Made by a program: the position numbers and the translations under genes. DNA of 64,000 nucleotides from Chryseobacterium sp. Lineage in GTDB: Bacteria; Bacteroidota; Bacteroidia; Flavobacteriales; Weeksellaceae. A model generated the notes under the pieces. It searched no databases, had not been told where the DNA came from, and saw nothing but the letters and a program-made list of their open reading frames with translations. Position 1 is the first letter of the stretch. Each line of letters begins with the position of its first letter. Positions 1-8,486 of this stretch are shown here, one piece after another. The stretch is from positions 248,001 through 312,000 of the forward strand of contig JAITUA010000002.1 of the NCBI GenBank assembly GCA_031286615.1, in the 5' to 3' direction.

Positions 1-554
1 TCTTTATAGATGAAATAAGAAAGCCCAACTCCCAAAGCAAAAGGAAAAATAATACTTGCATGGCTGATCACTACGGCATCATGGGCCTTTTTCCTCAAAA
101 CGCTCAAGTCAAGCTCCATTCCTACAATATACATGAAGAGAATCAAACCTATCTGGCTTAAAAACTGCAGATTTGGAAGTGATTCTTTCGGAAAGATAAA
201 GGCAGAAAGTTCCGGGAAATACAATCCGAAAAGTGACGGCCCTAAAACAATACCTGCAATCATTTCACCAATTACGGAAGGCTGTTTCAGTTTTATACAG
301 ATCCATCCAAAAAGTTTAGCGACCAGTATAATGGTTACAATTTGGGCAAGAAGAAGTGCTAAAGGATGGTGAAGATTGGTCAGAAAAGAATCTGAGAAGT
401 TTTCCCACATCGTAGTCCCTGTTGCTTTGCTCGGAGTAATGTTTTCCCCTATTTCCAGTGTTTTTCCCTGGATAAAAAACCAGTACATAAGGCAAGAAAA
501 GAAAGCAATGGTACTGATGTAAAAAATAATATTTTTGTATTTCCCCAAATTCAT
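1..554 (-). CDS. Kef-type cation:proton antiporter, N-terminal part (runs off the window)
   Basis: Reads leftward from an ATG at 554 and leaves the window at base 1, so only about 184 residues are visible. The protein has a hydrophobic segment near residues 8-27 and another near 62-80, followed by IGEMIAGIVLGPSLFG and FMYIVGMELDLSVL. These stretches are typical of CPA2 (Kef-like) monovalent cation/H+ exchangers of the inner membrane, which use the proton gradient to move K+ or Na+. Family members have at least 380 residues and some carry C-terminal regulatory domains; that part lies outside. The transported ion cannot be told. The family call is firm, but completeness of the gene is unknown. 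Confidence 0.85.
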   Translation of the reverse strand, partial: MNLGKYKNIIFYISTIAFFSCLMYWFFIQGKTLEIGENITPSKATGTTMWENFSDSFLTNLHHPLALLLAQIVTIILVAKLFGWICIKLKQPSVIGEMIAGIVLGPSLFGLYFPELSAFIFPKESLPNLQFLSQIGLILFMYIVGMELDLSVLRKKAHDAVVISHASIIFPFALGVGLSYFIYK

Positions 555-650
555 GATTCCAATATTTTATGCAAATTTGATAAGAATATAGTTATGTTAA
601 ATATTCTTTTTTTTTAAATGTAATGAATGTTCTAAAAAATGTAATAAAAT

Positions 651-1040
651 CTATCTGAAAGAATAGCCGAGCCCAATTCCTATTTTCCAGCTCCCATTCT
701 GATCAGCAGTTTTGGTATTATAGTAAGCCGGGATCTGAAGAGCAATCTTTTTATAAACCATCGTAAGACCAGCACCCAGAGTGGGCATAACAGGACTGTT
801 TTTTGTTCCCGATGACCGGTCTTCTTTAATTCTCAATGAAGGTAACATTCCCAATACGAATTTTATGTTTTGGTGGGTAAGGCTTACGTTGGGCCCGGTA
901 AAATTAATAAAAGCACCATGATCTACATATCCGGCCACAGCTATTCCGTCAAAAAATGAAACCTTAATTTTTGAAGAAGATTCCTGGGAAAAACACAAGC
1001 CGGATATGAGAAGTCCTGCAGCATAAAAACAGTTTTTCAT
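651..1040 (-). CDS. Small secreted protein, probable outer-membrane barrel fragment or lipid-facing protein
   Basis: 129 residues. It begins with a signal peptide (FYAAGLLISGLCFS, cleavage likely after FSQ near residue 19). The rest alternates polar and hydrophobic residues and ends in a GIGLGYSFR-like C-terminus with a final aromatic residue near the end, which resembles the last strand of outer-membrane beta-barrels. It is short for a complete barrel (about six strands at most). I do not recognise a named family. It stands alone, with a TAnnTTTG promoter match at 1063-1070 and its own short 5' leader. Function unknown. Confidence 0.65.
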   Translation of the reverse strand: MKNCFYAAGLLISGLCFSQESSSKIKVSFFDGIAVAGYVDHGAFINFTGPNVSLTHQNIKFVLGMLPSLRIKEDRSSGTKNSPVMPTLGAGLTMVYKKIALQIPAYYNTKTADQNGSWKIGIGLGYSFR

Positions 1041-1062
1041 TATATAATCAATTAATTCTGTG

Positions 1063-1070
1063 CAAAAATA
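1063..1070 (-). promoter_or_regulatory. TAnnTTTG promoter element for the 651-1040 gene
   Basis: Reads TATTTTTG on the minus strand, ending 22 bases before the ATG at 1040. It matches the Bacteroidota -7 consensus; no clear -33 TTG was seen. Confidence 0.45.
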
Positions 1071-1151
1071 AATGGATTATACGTCGAAAAAGGGGAGTTG
1101 TAATAAAGCCCAGTAATTCTGTAACGAAACCGGAAGAATTTGAAAGAGGAC

Positions 1152-1862
1152 TTATTTCCCGAATAGCTCCATCAGGGAATTTTTGTAGGCATCACCTATT
1201 TGAAGTTTCAGAAAAGTGTGATCTTCAGCAGCGATTGTTGTAATAATTTCGTTGGTTGAAAATACTTTGATAGAAGAAAGTGCAATGATTTCCTTTTTGT
1301 TGACCTGTGCGAAATCTTTGGCAGGAAGCATTTCAAGAAGGTTTTTAAAATTCAGGTTTTTGAGAACGATTGTAGTTCCGTCACTTAGGATGATATCTTT
1401 ATCTCTGCTATCGATTTCAGAGGTTTTGATATAAGAAATCTGCTCTGTAAATATGACGGTTTTGCCGATATTGGTATTCCATTCTATAAAAGCTTTTTTA
1501 GGACTGTCTTCCACCAGTTCTTTAGCTTTTTCAAAGGCCTGCATCAGTCTTTCTTTTTTGATGGGTTTTCTTACATAATCTACCACATTCAGGTCGAAAG
1601 CTTCGGCTGCATATTCTTTATACGCTGTCGTAAAGATAATTTTTTTGGAACCGGAAATAATTTCGGCTACCTGAAGACCTGTCATCCCTGGCATTTCAAT
1701 ATCCAGAATACACAGATTACAGTCGATGTTATCTATTTCGTTCAGAAAAACTTTAGGATCATTGAATGCTTTTACTACTTCTACATTGTCGATCTGCTCG
1801 CATAGAAGTTTTAAATAGCTGATAGCCAGTAATTCATCATCCAGAATAACGCATTTTATCAT
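1152..1862 (-). CDS. LytTR-family response regulator
   Basis: 236 residues. Residues 1-120 form a receiver domain with the acidic pair D8-D9 and the phospho-acceptor D54 in ILDIEMPG. The signalling threonine lies in FTTAYKEY and the conserved lysine is K99 in VRKPI. Residues from about 135 to the end form a LytTR DNA-binding domain. It would be phosphorylated by the LytS-type kinase encoded immediately upstream, whose 3' end overlaps this start by 26 bases, so the two are translated together. Target genes are unknown; no export or autolysin genes lie next to it. The family assignment is secure. Confidence 0.93.
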   Translation of the reverse strand: MIKCVILDDELLAISYLKLLCEQIDNVEVVKAFNDPKVFLNEIDNIDCNLCILDIEMPGMTGLQVAEIISGSKKIIFTTAYKEYAAEAFDLNVVDYVRKPIKKERLMQAFEKAKELVEDSPKKAFIEWNTNIGKTVIFTEQISYIKTSEIDSRDKDIILSDGTTIVLKNLNFKNLLEMLPAKDFAQVNKKEIIALSSIKVFSTNEIITTIAAEDHTFLKLQIGDAYKNSLMELFGK

Positions 1863-2610
1863 AGAATTCTCCTAAATTGATTTTTAATTCTGCAGTAAAG
1901 ACTCCGTTCTTTGAACTTCTTTCCAGGTGGTAATAAGTGCTGTAGATCATTTTAAGCCTTTGATCAAAAGACTGGCTTCCAAAACCGCTTTTTTCCTTTT
2001 CCAGAATATTCTTTAGTGAAGCTTTATTACTTACTTTCATTGTGAAAATACCATTTTCAAGCTCCATATAAATGGAAATAAAAGAGTCCTGGGCCAGGAA
2101 ATCCGTATGTTTAAAGGCATTCTCAATAAGATCCACAGTGATAAGCGGAGCAAATACCTTTTCTTCATACAAAGAATCAGACTTGTTAATCCTTGATTTG
2201 ATTCTGAAATCGAAAAGTGGATTGATCTTTATCTTATTAATTTCAATAAGACTTAAAGCAAAATTGAGCTCCTCTTTCGGGCTTACATACTTATTATTGC
2301 TTTCATATAAAATATAATCCAGCACATTCGCCAGCTTATCCAGTGACATGTATGTCTGATAGGCGTGAGACTGCACCGAATTAAGAATATTTTTAAACAA
2401 ATGCGGATTCAGCTTTGTGCCGATATGTTCCAGACGGACTTCATTCAGGCGCTGTTCAATAAGTTTATTGGTTTCTGATAATTTATTATTTCTCTTTTTC
2501 AGTTTTTCATGCTGGCTGAAAAGGTAAATACTGGTTGTCAGAAACAGGAAAATGGCAAAAACTCCGATGAATATCAGATAGTCATGAATCATGTAGTAAT
2601 TGCCGCCCAT
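1837..2610 (-). CDS. LytS-type sensor histidine kinase (His_kinase family)
   Basis: 257 residues. One N-terminal membrane helix (about 11-31) is followed by a basic coiled coil (33-60) and a His_kinase (PF06580-type) phosphotransfer segment. The histidine is H70, in KLNPHLFKNILNS; the usual form is INPHFLFNTLNS, so this H-box is a variant. The C-terminal ATPase region has an N-box (DLIENAFKH) and a glycine box (KSGFGSQSFDQRLK). There is no extracellular sensor domain, so the input is probably sensed in the membrane or by another protein. It overlaps the partner response regulator gene, a standard two-component arrangement. A start at the second Met (codon 7) is also possible. Confidence 0.9.
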   Translation of the reverse strand: MGGNYYMIHDYLIFIGVFAIFLFLTTSIYLFSQHEKLKKRNNKLSETNKLIEQRLNEVRLEHIGTKLNPHLFKNILNSVQSHAYQTYMSLDKLANVLDYILYESNNKYVSPKEELNFALSLIEINKIKINPLFDFRIKSRINKSDSLYEEKVFAPLITVDLIENAFKHTDFLAQDSFISIYMELENGIFTMKVSNKASLKNILEKEKSGFGSQSFDQRLKMIYSTYYHLERSSKNGVFTAELKINLGEFYDKMRYSG

Positions 2611-2625
2611 ATTATGGTATTAAAA

Positions 2626-2997
2626 CTATTTAAGTTTCTTAAGACTGTTTACCATCACCGTTTCTTCACATTTTTCATAAATGATCTCGTAAGACGGATT
2701 TTTTTCAGGATAGGTTAAAAGATAGCTCGGACAAGGTTTCTTTTGTGCATGGCTGCGGTCAAAATCTACTTTCCCGTTGGTAATGATACTGTCTTTTATG
2801 AATTTCTCATCAATCTTATAGGCTGCCATAGCATTTTTTGCTTCTTCAGAATATTTGAATTCTTTAGAAAGACTTTCAGCAATAACCCGGCTGTTGGGCA
2901 GATAACCGCTGCAGCTTGCCCCTTTTTTGTTTAAAATAAAAAATACGATCAAAAGCCCCGGAACGAAGCCTATTGCATAAAATTTCAGTTTCTTCAT
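2626..2997 (-). CDS. Membrane-anchored hypothetical protein, possibly DUF4258
   Basis: 123 residues with a single N-terminal hydrophobic segment (about 5-22) that acts as an uncleaved anchor or signal. The remaining soluble part, probably outside the inner membrane, contains three cysteines (GASCSG, KKPCPS, YEKCEE). From memory this resembles proteins named DUF4258 that follow alanine dehydrogenase genes in Chryseobacterium; that is not verified. The gene starts one base inside the ald stop (TAATG), so the two are translationally coupled. The role is unknown. Confidence 0.7.
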   Translation of the reverse strand: MKKLKFYAIGFVPGLLIVFFILNKKGASCSGYLPNSRVIAESLSKEFKYSEEAKNAMAAYKIDEKFIKDSIITNGKVDFDRSHAQKKPCPSYLLTYPEKNPSYEIIYEKCEETVMVNSLKKLK

Positions 2998-4187
2998 TAG
3001 AAAATTAAAAGATTGATATCGTGGTACGTAAGTCCGAAACGGTCGCAGATGATCTTCTTGGTATGTCTTCCTTTGTACATATATAAGCTCTGCTTCATTT
3101 CGTTTTTGCGGATCAGCATGTTTTCAAAGCCGCCCTCTTCGTCATAATTTAAAATATAGGAAAGGAAGAAATTCGAGATGGCCTTAGTGGTGGTTCTCGG
3201 CATTCTTGAGGTAAGGTTCGGAAGTCCACAGTGGATGACACCGTGTTTGATGACATATGGATCTTCCATGGTAGTGAGTTCTGAGGTTTCAATAACTTTA
3301 CCGTTGTCTATGGTAATATCGATAATAACACTGCCTTTTTTCATTTTCATCACCATATCTTCAGTGACGATTGGGGTCATGTTCAATCTTGGTAATGCTC
3401 CAATCACAACATCAGCACGTCTTAAACTTTTGCTGAGTTCTTTAGGATCAATAATGGAAGTGGGTACTCGGCTGTCAACAATGGTATGAAGTCTTCTCAG
3501 CTTTGATAAAGAGTTGTCGAAAACTTTTACGCTGGCTCCTAAACCTATTGCTGCTTTCGTAGCAAATTCACCTACAATTCCGGCCCCAAGAATTACTACT
3601 TCTGCGGGTCTTACTCCTGTAATACCTCCCAGCATTAAGCCGTTCGATAAGGCTAATAATTCTGAAGCATATAAAATAGAAACAGTTCCTGCAATTTCCC
3701 CGATTAATCTTACCAGTGCCAGCTGCTTGTACTCATCAACGATAAATTCAAAAGCAATGGCGTTTATTTTTTTCTCTGCAAGCTTTAAGAAATATTCCTT
3801 ATCCCTGAGGTTGATCTGAAGTGCAGAAACCAGATAAGTATTAGGTTTCATATACTCAATTTCGTCTTCAGTAGGAGGATTTACTTTCAGAATAAGATCC
3901 TGTCCGAAAGCTTCTTTAGGATCATTGGTAATCTTCGCTCCTGATTCAGAATATTGTAAATCTGTAAAAAACGAACCTTCCCCGGACCCGGATTCTATAA
4001 TAATCTCATGGCCGTGCTCTACCAACACCTGTACGGCGTCAGGAGTGATGCAGGTTCTCCTTTCGTTGAGACAGGTTTCTTTAGGAATTCCAATACTGAA
4101 CTGTTTTCCCTTTTTAATAACCTCCAATTTTTCCTCTTTCGGCATCAATTCTTCTTCTGTGAAAGGAGTAAAAATATTTGTACTCAT
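2997..4187 (-). CDS. ald: Alanine dehydrogenase
   Basis: 396 residues. Catalyses reversible NAD-dependent oxidative deamination of L-alanine to pyruvate in the cytoplasm. The N-terminal AlaDh/PNT domain starts IGIPKETCLNERR and carries the HGHEIIIESGSG segment. The C-terminal NAD-binding Rossmann domain has VVILGAGIVGEFATKAA (about 190-206). The extra 30 or so N-terminal residues before IGIPKE are common in the flavobacterial form. The related transhydrogenase alpha subunit is the main alternative, but the domain content and lack of pntB favour Ald. The ATG at 4187 lies 51 bases below a TAnnTTTG promoter match, and the stop overlaps the start of the next gene. Confidence 0.92.
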   Translation of the reverse strand: MSTNIFTPFTEEELMPKEEKLEVIKKGKQFSIGIPKETCLNERRTCITPDAVQVLVEHGHEIIIESGSGEGSFFTDLQYSESGAKITNDPKEAFGQDLILKVNPPTEDEIEYMKPNTYLVSALQINLRDKEYFLKLAEKKINAIAFEFIVDEYKQLALVRLIGEIAGTVSILYASELLALSNGLMLGGITGVRPAEVVILGAGIVGEFATKAAIGLGASVKVFDNSLSKLRRLHTIVDSRVPTSIIDPKELSKSLRRADVVIGALPRLNMTPIVTEDMVMKMKKGSVIIDITIDNGKVIETSELTTMEDPYVIKHGVIHCGLPNLTSRMPRTTTKAISNFFLSYILNYDEEGGFENMLIRKNEMKQSLYMYKGRHTKKIICDRFGLTYHDINLLIF

Positions 4188-4238
4188 CCTTAAATTAAAT
4201 TATGTCTTACAGATTGTTATTTACACTCAATTTATGAG

Positions 4239-4246
4239 CAAAGATA
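4239..4246 (-). promoter_or_regulatory. TAnnTTTG promoter element for ald
   Basis: Reads TATCTTTG on the minus strand, 52 bases before the ald start and just upstream of the end of tsaE, which suggests ald has its own promoter rather than depending on tsaE. Confidence 0.45.
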
Positions 4247-4254
4247 CATAATAT

Positions 4255-4662
4255 TTAATCGAATGAAACTTCTCTGTATTCACCCGTGTTCACAATACTC
4301 ATTGTGTGATAGTTGAGACCGTAAAGCTCCTCTTCATATACTTCCGGCCACTCGATAATGCATAAAAAAGAGTTGTCCAGATATTCTTCAATTCCGATAT
4401 CATAGACTTCTTCAATGTTTTTTAAGCGGTAAAGATCAAAATGATATACTTTTCCTTTTTCTGTATTGTATTCATTCACAATAGAATAAGTAGGGGAGTT
4501 TACTTCATCCTTGCTGCCCATGTTTTTAAGCAGAAATTGTGTGAAAGTAGTTTTTCCTGCTCCCAGATTTCCTTTTAATAAAAGAATATTATGTTTTAAT
4601 TCCGGAATGATGCTGTCAACAACTTCCTGCCAGTCTTCGATTTTATTGATGGAATAATTCAT
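4255..4662 (-). CDS. tsaE: tRNA threonylcarbamoyladenosine biosynthesis ATPase TsaE
   Basis: 135 residues, normal for the family. The P-loop is GNLGAGKTT (31-39), followed by SPTYSIVNEY and the FDLYRL motif, and later IIEWPE, all typical of TsaE (YjeE). The ATPase works with TsaB, TsaC and TsaD to make t6A at position 37 of ANN-decoding tRNAs in the cytoplasm. Other tsa genes are not in the window. It lies 2 bases downstream of the preceding hypothetical gene and probably shares its transcript. Confidence 0.95.
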   Translation of the reverse strand: MNYSINKIEDWQEVVDSIIPELKHNILLLKGNLGAGKTTFTQFLLKNMGSKDEVNSPTYSIVNEYNTEKGKVYHFDLYRLKNIEEVYDIGIEEYLDNSFLCIIEWPEVYEEELYGLNYHTMSIVNTGEYREVSFD

Positions 4663-4664
4663 CT

Positions 4665-5285
4665 TTATTTTTTCAAATTATTTAAATACAAATTATAAAA
4701 ATAGGTCGCTCTTTCCTTTGTATATTCAGGATTTCTATAGCGATTACTTTTACGCGGATTATTGTACAGAGCAAGTATTTCTCCCATTTCGAGAGGCTGC
4801 AGTTCTTCGGACGGTTTATTAAATACAGACCGGGAAACCTGTTCAATACCTTTATTATTATTTAAGAAGTCAAAATTACTGAAATTAAAATTCAAACAAT
4901 CTTTCTGACTATAATTTTGCTCAATATATCGTATAAGAAGAAAATAATCTAATGTTGATTTATTTTGAATATTCAGAGTGGGCATAATTCTGTTGCCAGT
5001 TTGATGGCAAGGGCATTCATTTACAGGAAGATTAGATTGAGTAATGGATTTTATATAAAAATTCCAGGAATTTTGTGATGTAGAATTTGGATACACCGTA
5101 GTATAAAAGTTGACAAAGTTTCCCGGCAATTTTTTACTATTTCGCATATACCAGGCAATTTCTCTTTTATTATCAGTATTTAAAATATACATGCCTCCAA
5201 ATTCCAAATAGAGAAGGAATAGAATAAGTAATGTAATTATAAAAAGTAAAAATCTTTTTAGATATTTCATAACAAATAATTTCAT
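4665..5285 (-). CDS. Hypothetical membrane-anchored protein
   Basis: 206 residues. One hydrophobic N-terminal segment (about 10-27) anchors it; the remainder looks extracytoplasmic and includes a cysteine pair in NECPCHQ. The C-terminal half is rich in Asn, Tyr and Leu without a recognised domain. Start ATG at 5285; a second ATG at 5270 also fits. The 5285 start is only 7 bases from a TAnnTTTG match, so 5270 may be the true start. No function assigned. Confidence 0.6.
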   Translation of the reverse strand: MKLFVMKYLKRFLLFIITLLILFLLYLEFGGMYILNTDNKREIAWYMRNSKKLPGNFVNFYTTVYPNSTSQNSWNFYIKSITQSNLPVNECPCHQTGNRIMPTLNIQNKSTLDYFLLIRYIEQNYSQKDCLNFNFSNFDFLNNNKGIEQVSRSVFNKPSEELQPLEMGEILALYNNPRKSNRYRNPEYTKERATYFYNLYLNNLKK

Positions 5286-5292
5286 GGTTGTT

Positions 5293-5300
5293 CAAAAATA
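5293..5300 (-). promoter_or_regulatory. TAnnTTTG promoter element for the tsaE transcript
   Basis: Reads TATTTTTG on the minus strand. If used, the transcript of the 4665-5285 gene would be almost leaderless from ATG 5285, or have about 20 leader bases from ATG 5270. Confidence 0.4.
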
Positions 5301-5411
5301 GCCAATCAATGGCAAACTGTATAATTATGATTGTATTTATTATTCCTAACAGACTCAAGTGCTCTTACTTTAATACTTCCAACTTCTCTATAAAATACTT
5401 AATTTTACAGC

Positions 5412-7397
5412 ATGATTTCCAAACAGACCATTGATAAGATATTCTCCACAATCCGGGTTGAAGAGATTGTGGGTGAGTACGTGCAGTTGAAAAGAGCAGG
5501 GTCTAACTTTAAAGGACTCAGTCCTTTTCATGAAGAAAAATCCCCAAGTTTTGTTGTTTCACCAAGCAAACAGATCTGGAAAGATTTCTCAACCGGAAAA
5601 GGAGGGACCGCAATCTCTTTTCTTATGGAGATTGAGAATTTTACCTATCCTGAAGCCCTTCGCCACGCGGCAAAAAAGTACGGAATTGAAATTGAAGAAG
5701 ATCTGCGTGAGATTTCTGAAGAAGCAAAACATGCACAGACTGAAAAAGATCTTTTATATAAAATTCATGAGGTTGCCAATACTTATTTCCAGGAAATTCT
5801 TTGGGATGATCAGGAGGGAAGAAGCATCGGATTGGCTTATTTTAAAGAGAGAGAATTAAAGGACGATATTATCAGAAAATTCCAGTTGGGATATTCTCCG
5901 GAGAAGAAGAATGCTTTTACTGCATATGCGATGGAGAAAGGATACAACAAAGAAATCCTTGAGAAGTCCGGATTATCTATTTTCCCGGAAAATACTCCTG
6001 CAGGAGTAGACCGTTTCAGGGAAAGAGTTATTTTCCCTATTCACAGTTTTTCAGGAAGGGTGCTCGGTTTTGGGGCAAGGATTCTTAAAAATAATGTCAA
6101 GACAGCGAAATATCTCAATTCCCCGGAAACCGAGATTTATCATAAATCCAATGTTCTTTATGGATTAAACCAGAGTAAACAGGCGATTTCAAGAAAGAAC
6201 GGTTGTCTTTTGGTGGAAGGGTATATGGATGTGATTTCACTTCATATGTCCGGAATTGAAAATGTTGTGGCCAGCTCCGGAACGTCTTTGACTACGGAGC
6301 AGATCAAACTGATTAAAAGGCTTACGGAAAACGTAACTATTCTTTTCGATGGTGATAACGCTGGTATCAAAGCCAGTTTCCGAAGTATCGATATGCTGTT
6401 GACTGAAGGAATGAACATCCGTGTCCTGCTTTTCCCTGATGGAGATGATCCGGATTCATTCGCCAGAAAACATCCGCAGGAATACGTAGAAAAGTATATC
6501 GAAAATGAAGCGATGGATTTCATCGACTTCAAAGCGGAAATCCTTCTTAGAGATGTTGGCAATGACCCTATTAAAAAAGCAGAAGCGATAAGAGATATCG
6601 TAAAATCTGTTTCTTTTGTACAGAATGCGCTGAAAAGAGAAGTTTATCTTAAAGAGGTTTCCAATAAATTCGGGCTTTCTGAGCAGAGCCTTTTCAATGA
6701 GCTTGATGTTCAGAAGCAGATTACACAGAATCAGACCCATCATGTTCAGCAGCAGCAAAAGGAGAAAGCAGCTCCGAAGATGGAGATTGTTCCTCTTGAA
6801 AAGGAAAAAGAAGACCCTTTCCTGTTTGATGTCCTGTTTATGGAGAATAAACTTGTAGAACATATGCTGGCATTTGGGGATATTATTCTGAAACGTAGAA
6901 ATGAACAAGGTGAAGAATATCAGATTACAGTAATTGAGGAAATTCTTCATCATTTTGAAGAAGAACAGTATACGTTTTTAGTCAAAGGCAATGAAATCAT
7001 TATCACTCAGGTGAGAGAGGGAATTCAGAAAGATGAGCTCAGAAGTGGAAACTTTTTTGTATCTTTTATGGATGAAGAGATTACCACAAAGGTGGTGGAT
7101 GCCTTGATTCCGCTGGATGATTTAGAAAACTGGGCTTCCAGAAATATTTATCCTCCCAATTACGGGGATAAAGTGGCAGATCAGATCCAGGGAGATGTTT
7201 TATTGCATAAATACAGATATATAGATTATTTAATCACAGAAACGGCTAAAGATCTTGATCAGTACAGTACCACAGATGAAGGGAAATATTATGAGCTCAT
7301 CAAAAAGATTACCTTACTGAAACAGGCTTCGATGCGATTGAGTAATATCATCGAATATTCGCCTATCAAAGGAATCTATGGCGATAGAAAAAGATAG
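5412..7397 (+). CDS. dnaG: DNA primase
   Basis: 661 residues. Makes RNA primers at the replication fork. Residues 1-100 correspond to the CHC2 zinc-ribbon domain, but only the histidine (H40) is left; the cysteine positions are S37, D58 and T61 (GLSPFH, IWKDFSTGKGG). The catalytic core follows (DnaG N domain about 120-250), then the Toprim domain with E269 in LLVEGYMD and D313/D315 in FDGDNAG. The C-terminal part (about 440-661) would contact DnaB and has a Gln-rich linker (HHVQQQQKEK). Start ATG at 5412 gives the usual MISKQTIDKI beginning. The zinc loss appears general for flavobacterial primases from memory. Confidence 0.95.
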   Translation: MISKQTIDKIFSTIRVEEIVGEYVQLKRAGSNFKGLSPFHEEKSPSFVVSPSKQIWKDFSTGKGGTAISFLMEIENFTYPEALRHAAKKYGIEIEEDLREISEEAKHAQTEKDLLYKIHEVANTYFQEILWDDQEGRSIGLAYFKERELKDDIIRKFQLGYSPEKKNAFTAYAMEKGYNKEILEKSGLSIFPENTPAGVDRFRERVIFPIHSFSGRVLGFGARILKNNVKTAKYLNSPETEIYHKSNVLYGLNQSKQAISRKNGCLLVEGYMDVISLHMSGIENVVASSGTSLTTEQIKLIKRLTENVTILFDGDNAGIKASFRSIDMLLTEGMNIRVLLFPDGDDPDSFARKHPQEYVEKYIENEAMDFIDFKAEILLRDVGNDPIKKAEAIRDIVKSVSFVQNALKREVYLKEVSNKFGLSEQSLFNELDVQKQITQNQTHHVQQQQKEKAAPKMEIVPLEKEKEDPFLFDVLFMENKLVEHMLAFGDIILKRRNEQGEEYQITVIEEILHHFEEEQYTFLVKGNEIIITQVREGIQKDELRSGNFFVSFMDEEITTKVVDALIPLDDLENWASRNIYPPNYGDKVADQIQGDVLLHKYRYIDYLITETAKDLDQYSTTDEGKYYELIKKITLLKQASMRLSNIIEYSPIKGIYGDRKR

Positions 7398-7510
7398 TTT
7401 TTAAAGTCAGTTTTTTTGATATTCTGTGACAAAAAGTCCTATAAAATTTTAGGAATAAATATTGTAATTTAAACTTCGAGAATAGTATAAAAATAATACA
7501 TAATAGAAAT

Positions 7511-8197
7511 ATGGACATTAAAAAAGATTTCAGAGATTTCTCTGTAAAGCATTTAGGAAACAACGGTTTGGTTACCGATCAGTATATGGGAATGTATGGC
7601 CCAACGAATCTTACTCCGTACATCATGGAAGAAAGAAGATTAAACGTTGCTCAGATGGACGTTTTCTCCCGTTTGATGATGGACAGAATTATCTTCCTGG
7701 GAACTGGTATTGATGATCAGGTAGCAAATATCGTTACGGCACAGCTTTTATTCCTGGAAAGTGCAGACCCGTCAAAAGATATTCAGATCTACATCAACTC
7801 TCCTGGTGGAAGTGTTTATGCAGGTTTAGGTATTTATGACACCATGCAGATCATTAAGCCGGATGTAGCTACGATCTGTACAGGTATGGCTGCTTCAATG
7901 GGAGCTGTATTATTGGTTGCCGGAGAAAAAGGAAAACGTTCTGCACTGAAGCACTCAAGAGTAATGATTCACCAGCCTTCAGGAGGTGCTCAGGGAGTTG
8001 CTTCTGATATGGAGATCAACTTGAGAGAGATGCTGAAATTGAAGCAGGAGCTTTATGAAATCATTGGTCACCACTCAGGACAAACATATGAGTGGGTAGA
8101 AAAATCTTCTGACAGAGATTACTGGATGACTTCTGAAGAAGCAAAAGGCTACGGAATGGTAGATGAGGTTCTACAAAGATCTACTGAGAAAAAATAA
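7511..8197 (+). CDS. clpP: ATP-dependent Clp protease proteolytic subunit
   Basis: 228 residues. Forms the tetradecameric serine protease chamber that degrades proteins unfolded by ClpX or ClpA. The catalytic serine is S129 in GMAASMGAV, the histidine H154 in MIHQPSGG, and the aspartate lies in SSDRDYWMT (about D203). The N-terminal 30 residues are longer than in E. coli ClpP after processing and may include a propeptide. No clpX follows. A strong terminator lies 20 bases after the stop, so clpP is a single-gene unit or the end of one that starts with dnaG. Confidence 0.96.
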   Translation: MDIKKDFRDFSVKHLGNNGLVTDQYMGMYGPTNLTPYIMEERRLNVAQMDVFSRLMMDRIIFLGTGIDDQVANIVTAQLLFLESADPSKDIQIYINSPGGSVYAGLGIYDTMQIIKPDVATICTGMAASMGAVLLVAGEKGKRSALKHSRVMIHQPSGGAQGVASDMEINLREMLKLKQELYEIIGHHSGQTYEWVEKSSDRDYWMTSEEAKGYGMVDEVLQRSTEKK

Positions 8198-8216
8198 TTG
8201 ATGGTAAAATCATAAG

Positions 8217-8247
8217 AAACCGCACCAATATGGTGCGGTTTTTTTGT
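8217..8247 (+). terminator. Rho-independent terminator of clpP
   Basis: Ten-base-pair stem AAACCGCACC / GGTGCGGTTT around a 5-base loop, followed by a run of T. Confidence 0.95.
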
Positions 8248-8284
8248 TGGTTTAATTATGGATTTTAAACTGTATTGACTGTTT

Positions 8285-8353
8285 AGATTTCTACGGAATG
8301 AAACAATTGTAATGATGTTTTATCCATACAGTTTGTCATTCCACATAGATTCT
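8285..8353. repeat. Imperfect palindromic intergenic repeat
   Basis: Left arm AGATTTCTACGGAATGA pairs imperfectly with right arm TCATTCCACATAGATTCT. The arms resemble the GTCATTCC-type repeats at 61087-61160 and 63582-63670. Confidence 0.5.
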
Positions 8354-8391
8354 AACTACTGACAAAAATCTGAACTGAAAACGTAAAAATT

Positions 8392-8447
8392 CCCATCCTC
8401 TGGAGGGGTGGCAAAAATTCAAAGAATTTTTGACGGGGTGGTTTTCC
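8392..8447. repeat. Dispersed flavobacterial intergenic element (GGAGGGGTGGC type)
   Basis: Contains CCTCTGGAGGGGTGGC, the palindrome CAAAAATTCAAAGAATTTTTG and then ACGGGGTGGTTTTCC. I recall closely similar sequences scattered between genes in Chryseobacterium and relatives; only one copy is in this window. No coding potential. Together with the palindrome before it, it fills the 290-base gap between clpP and the next gene. Confidence 0.5.
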
Positions 8448-8486
8448 ACACGCATTCATTACAAAACAACAATTAAGCGCTTTTCC

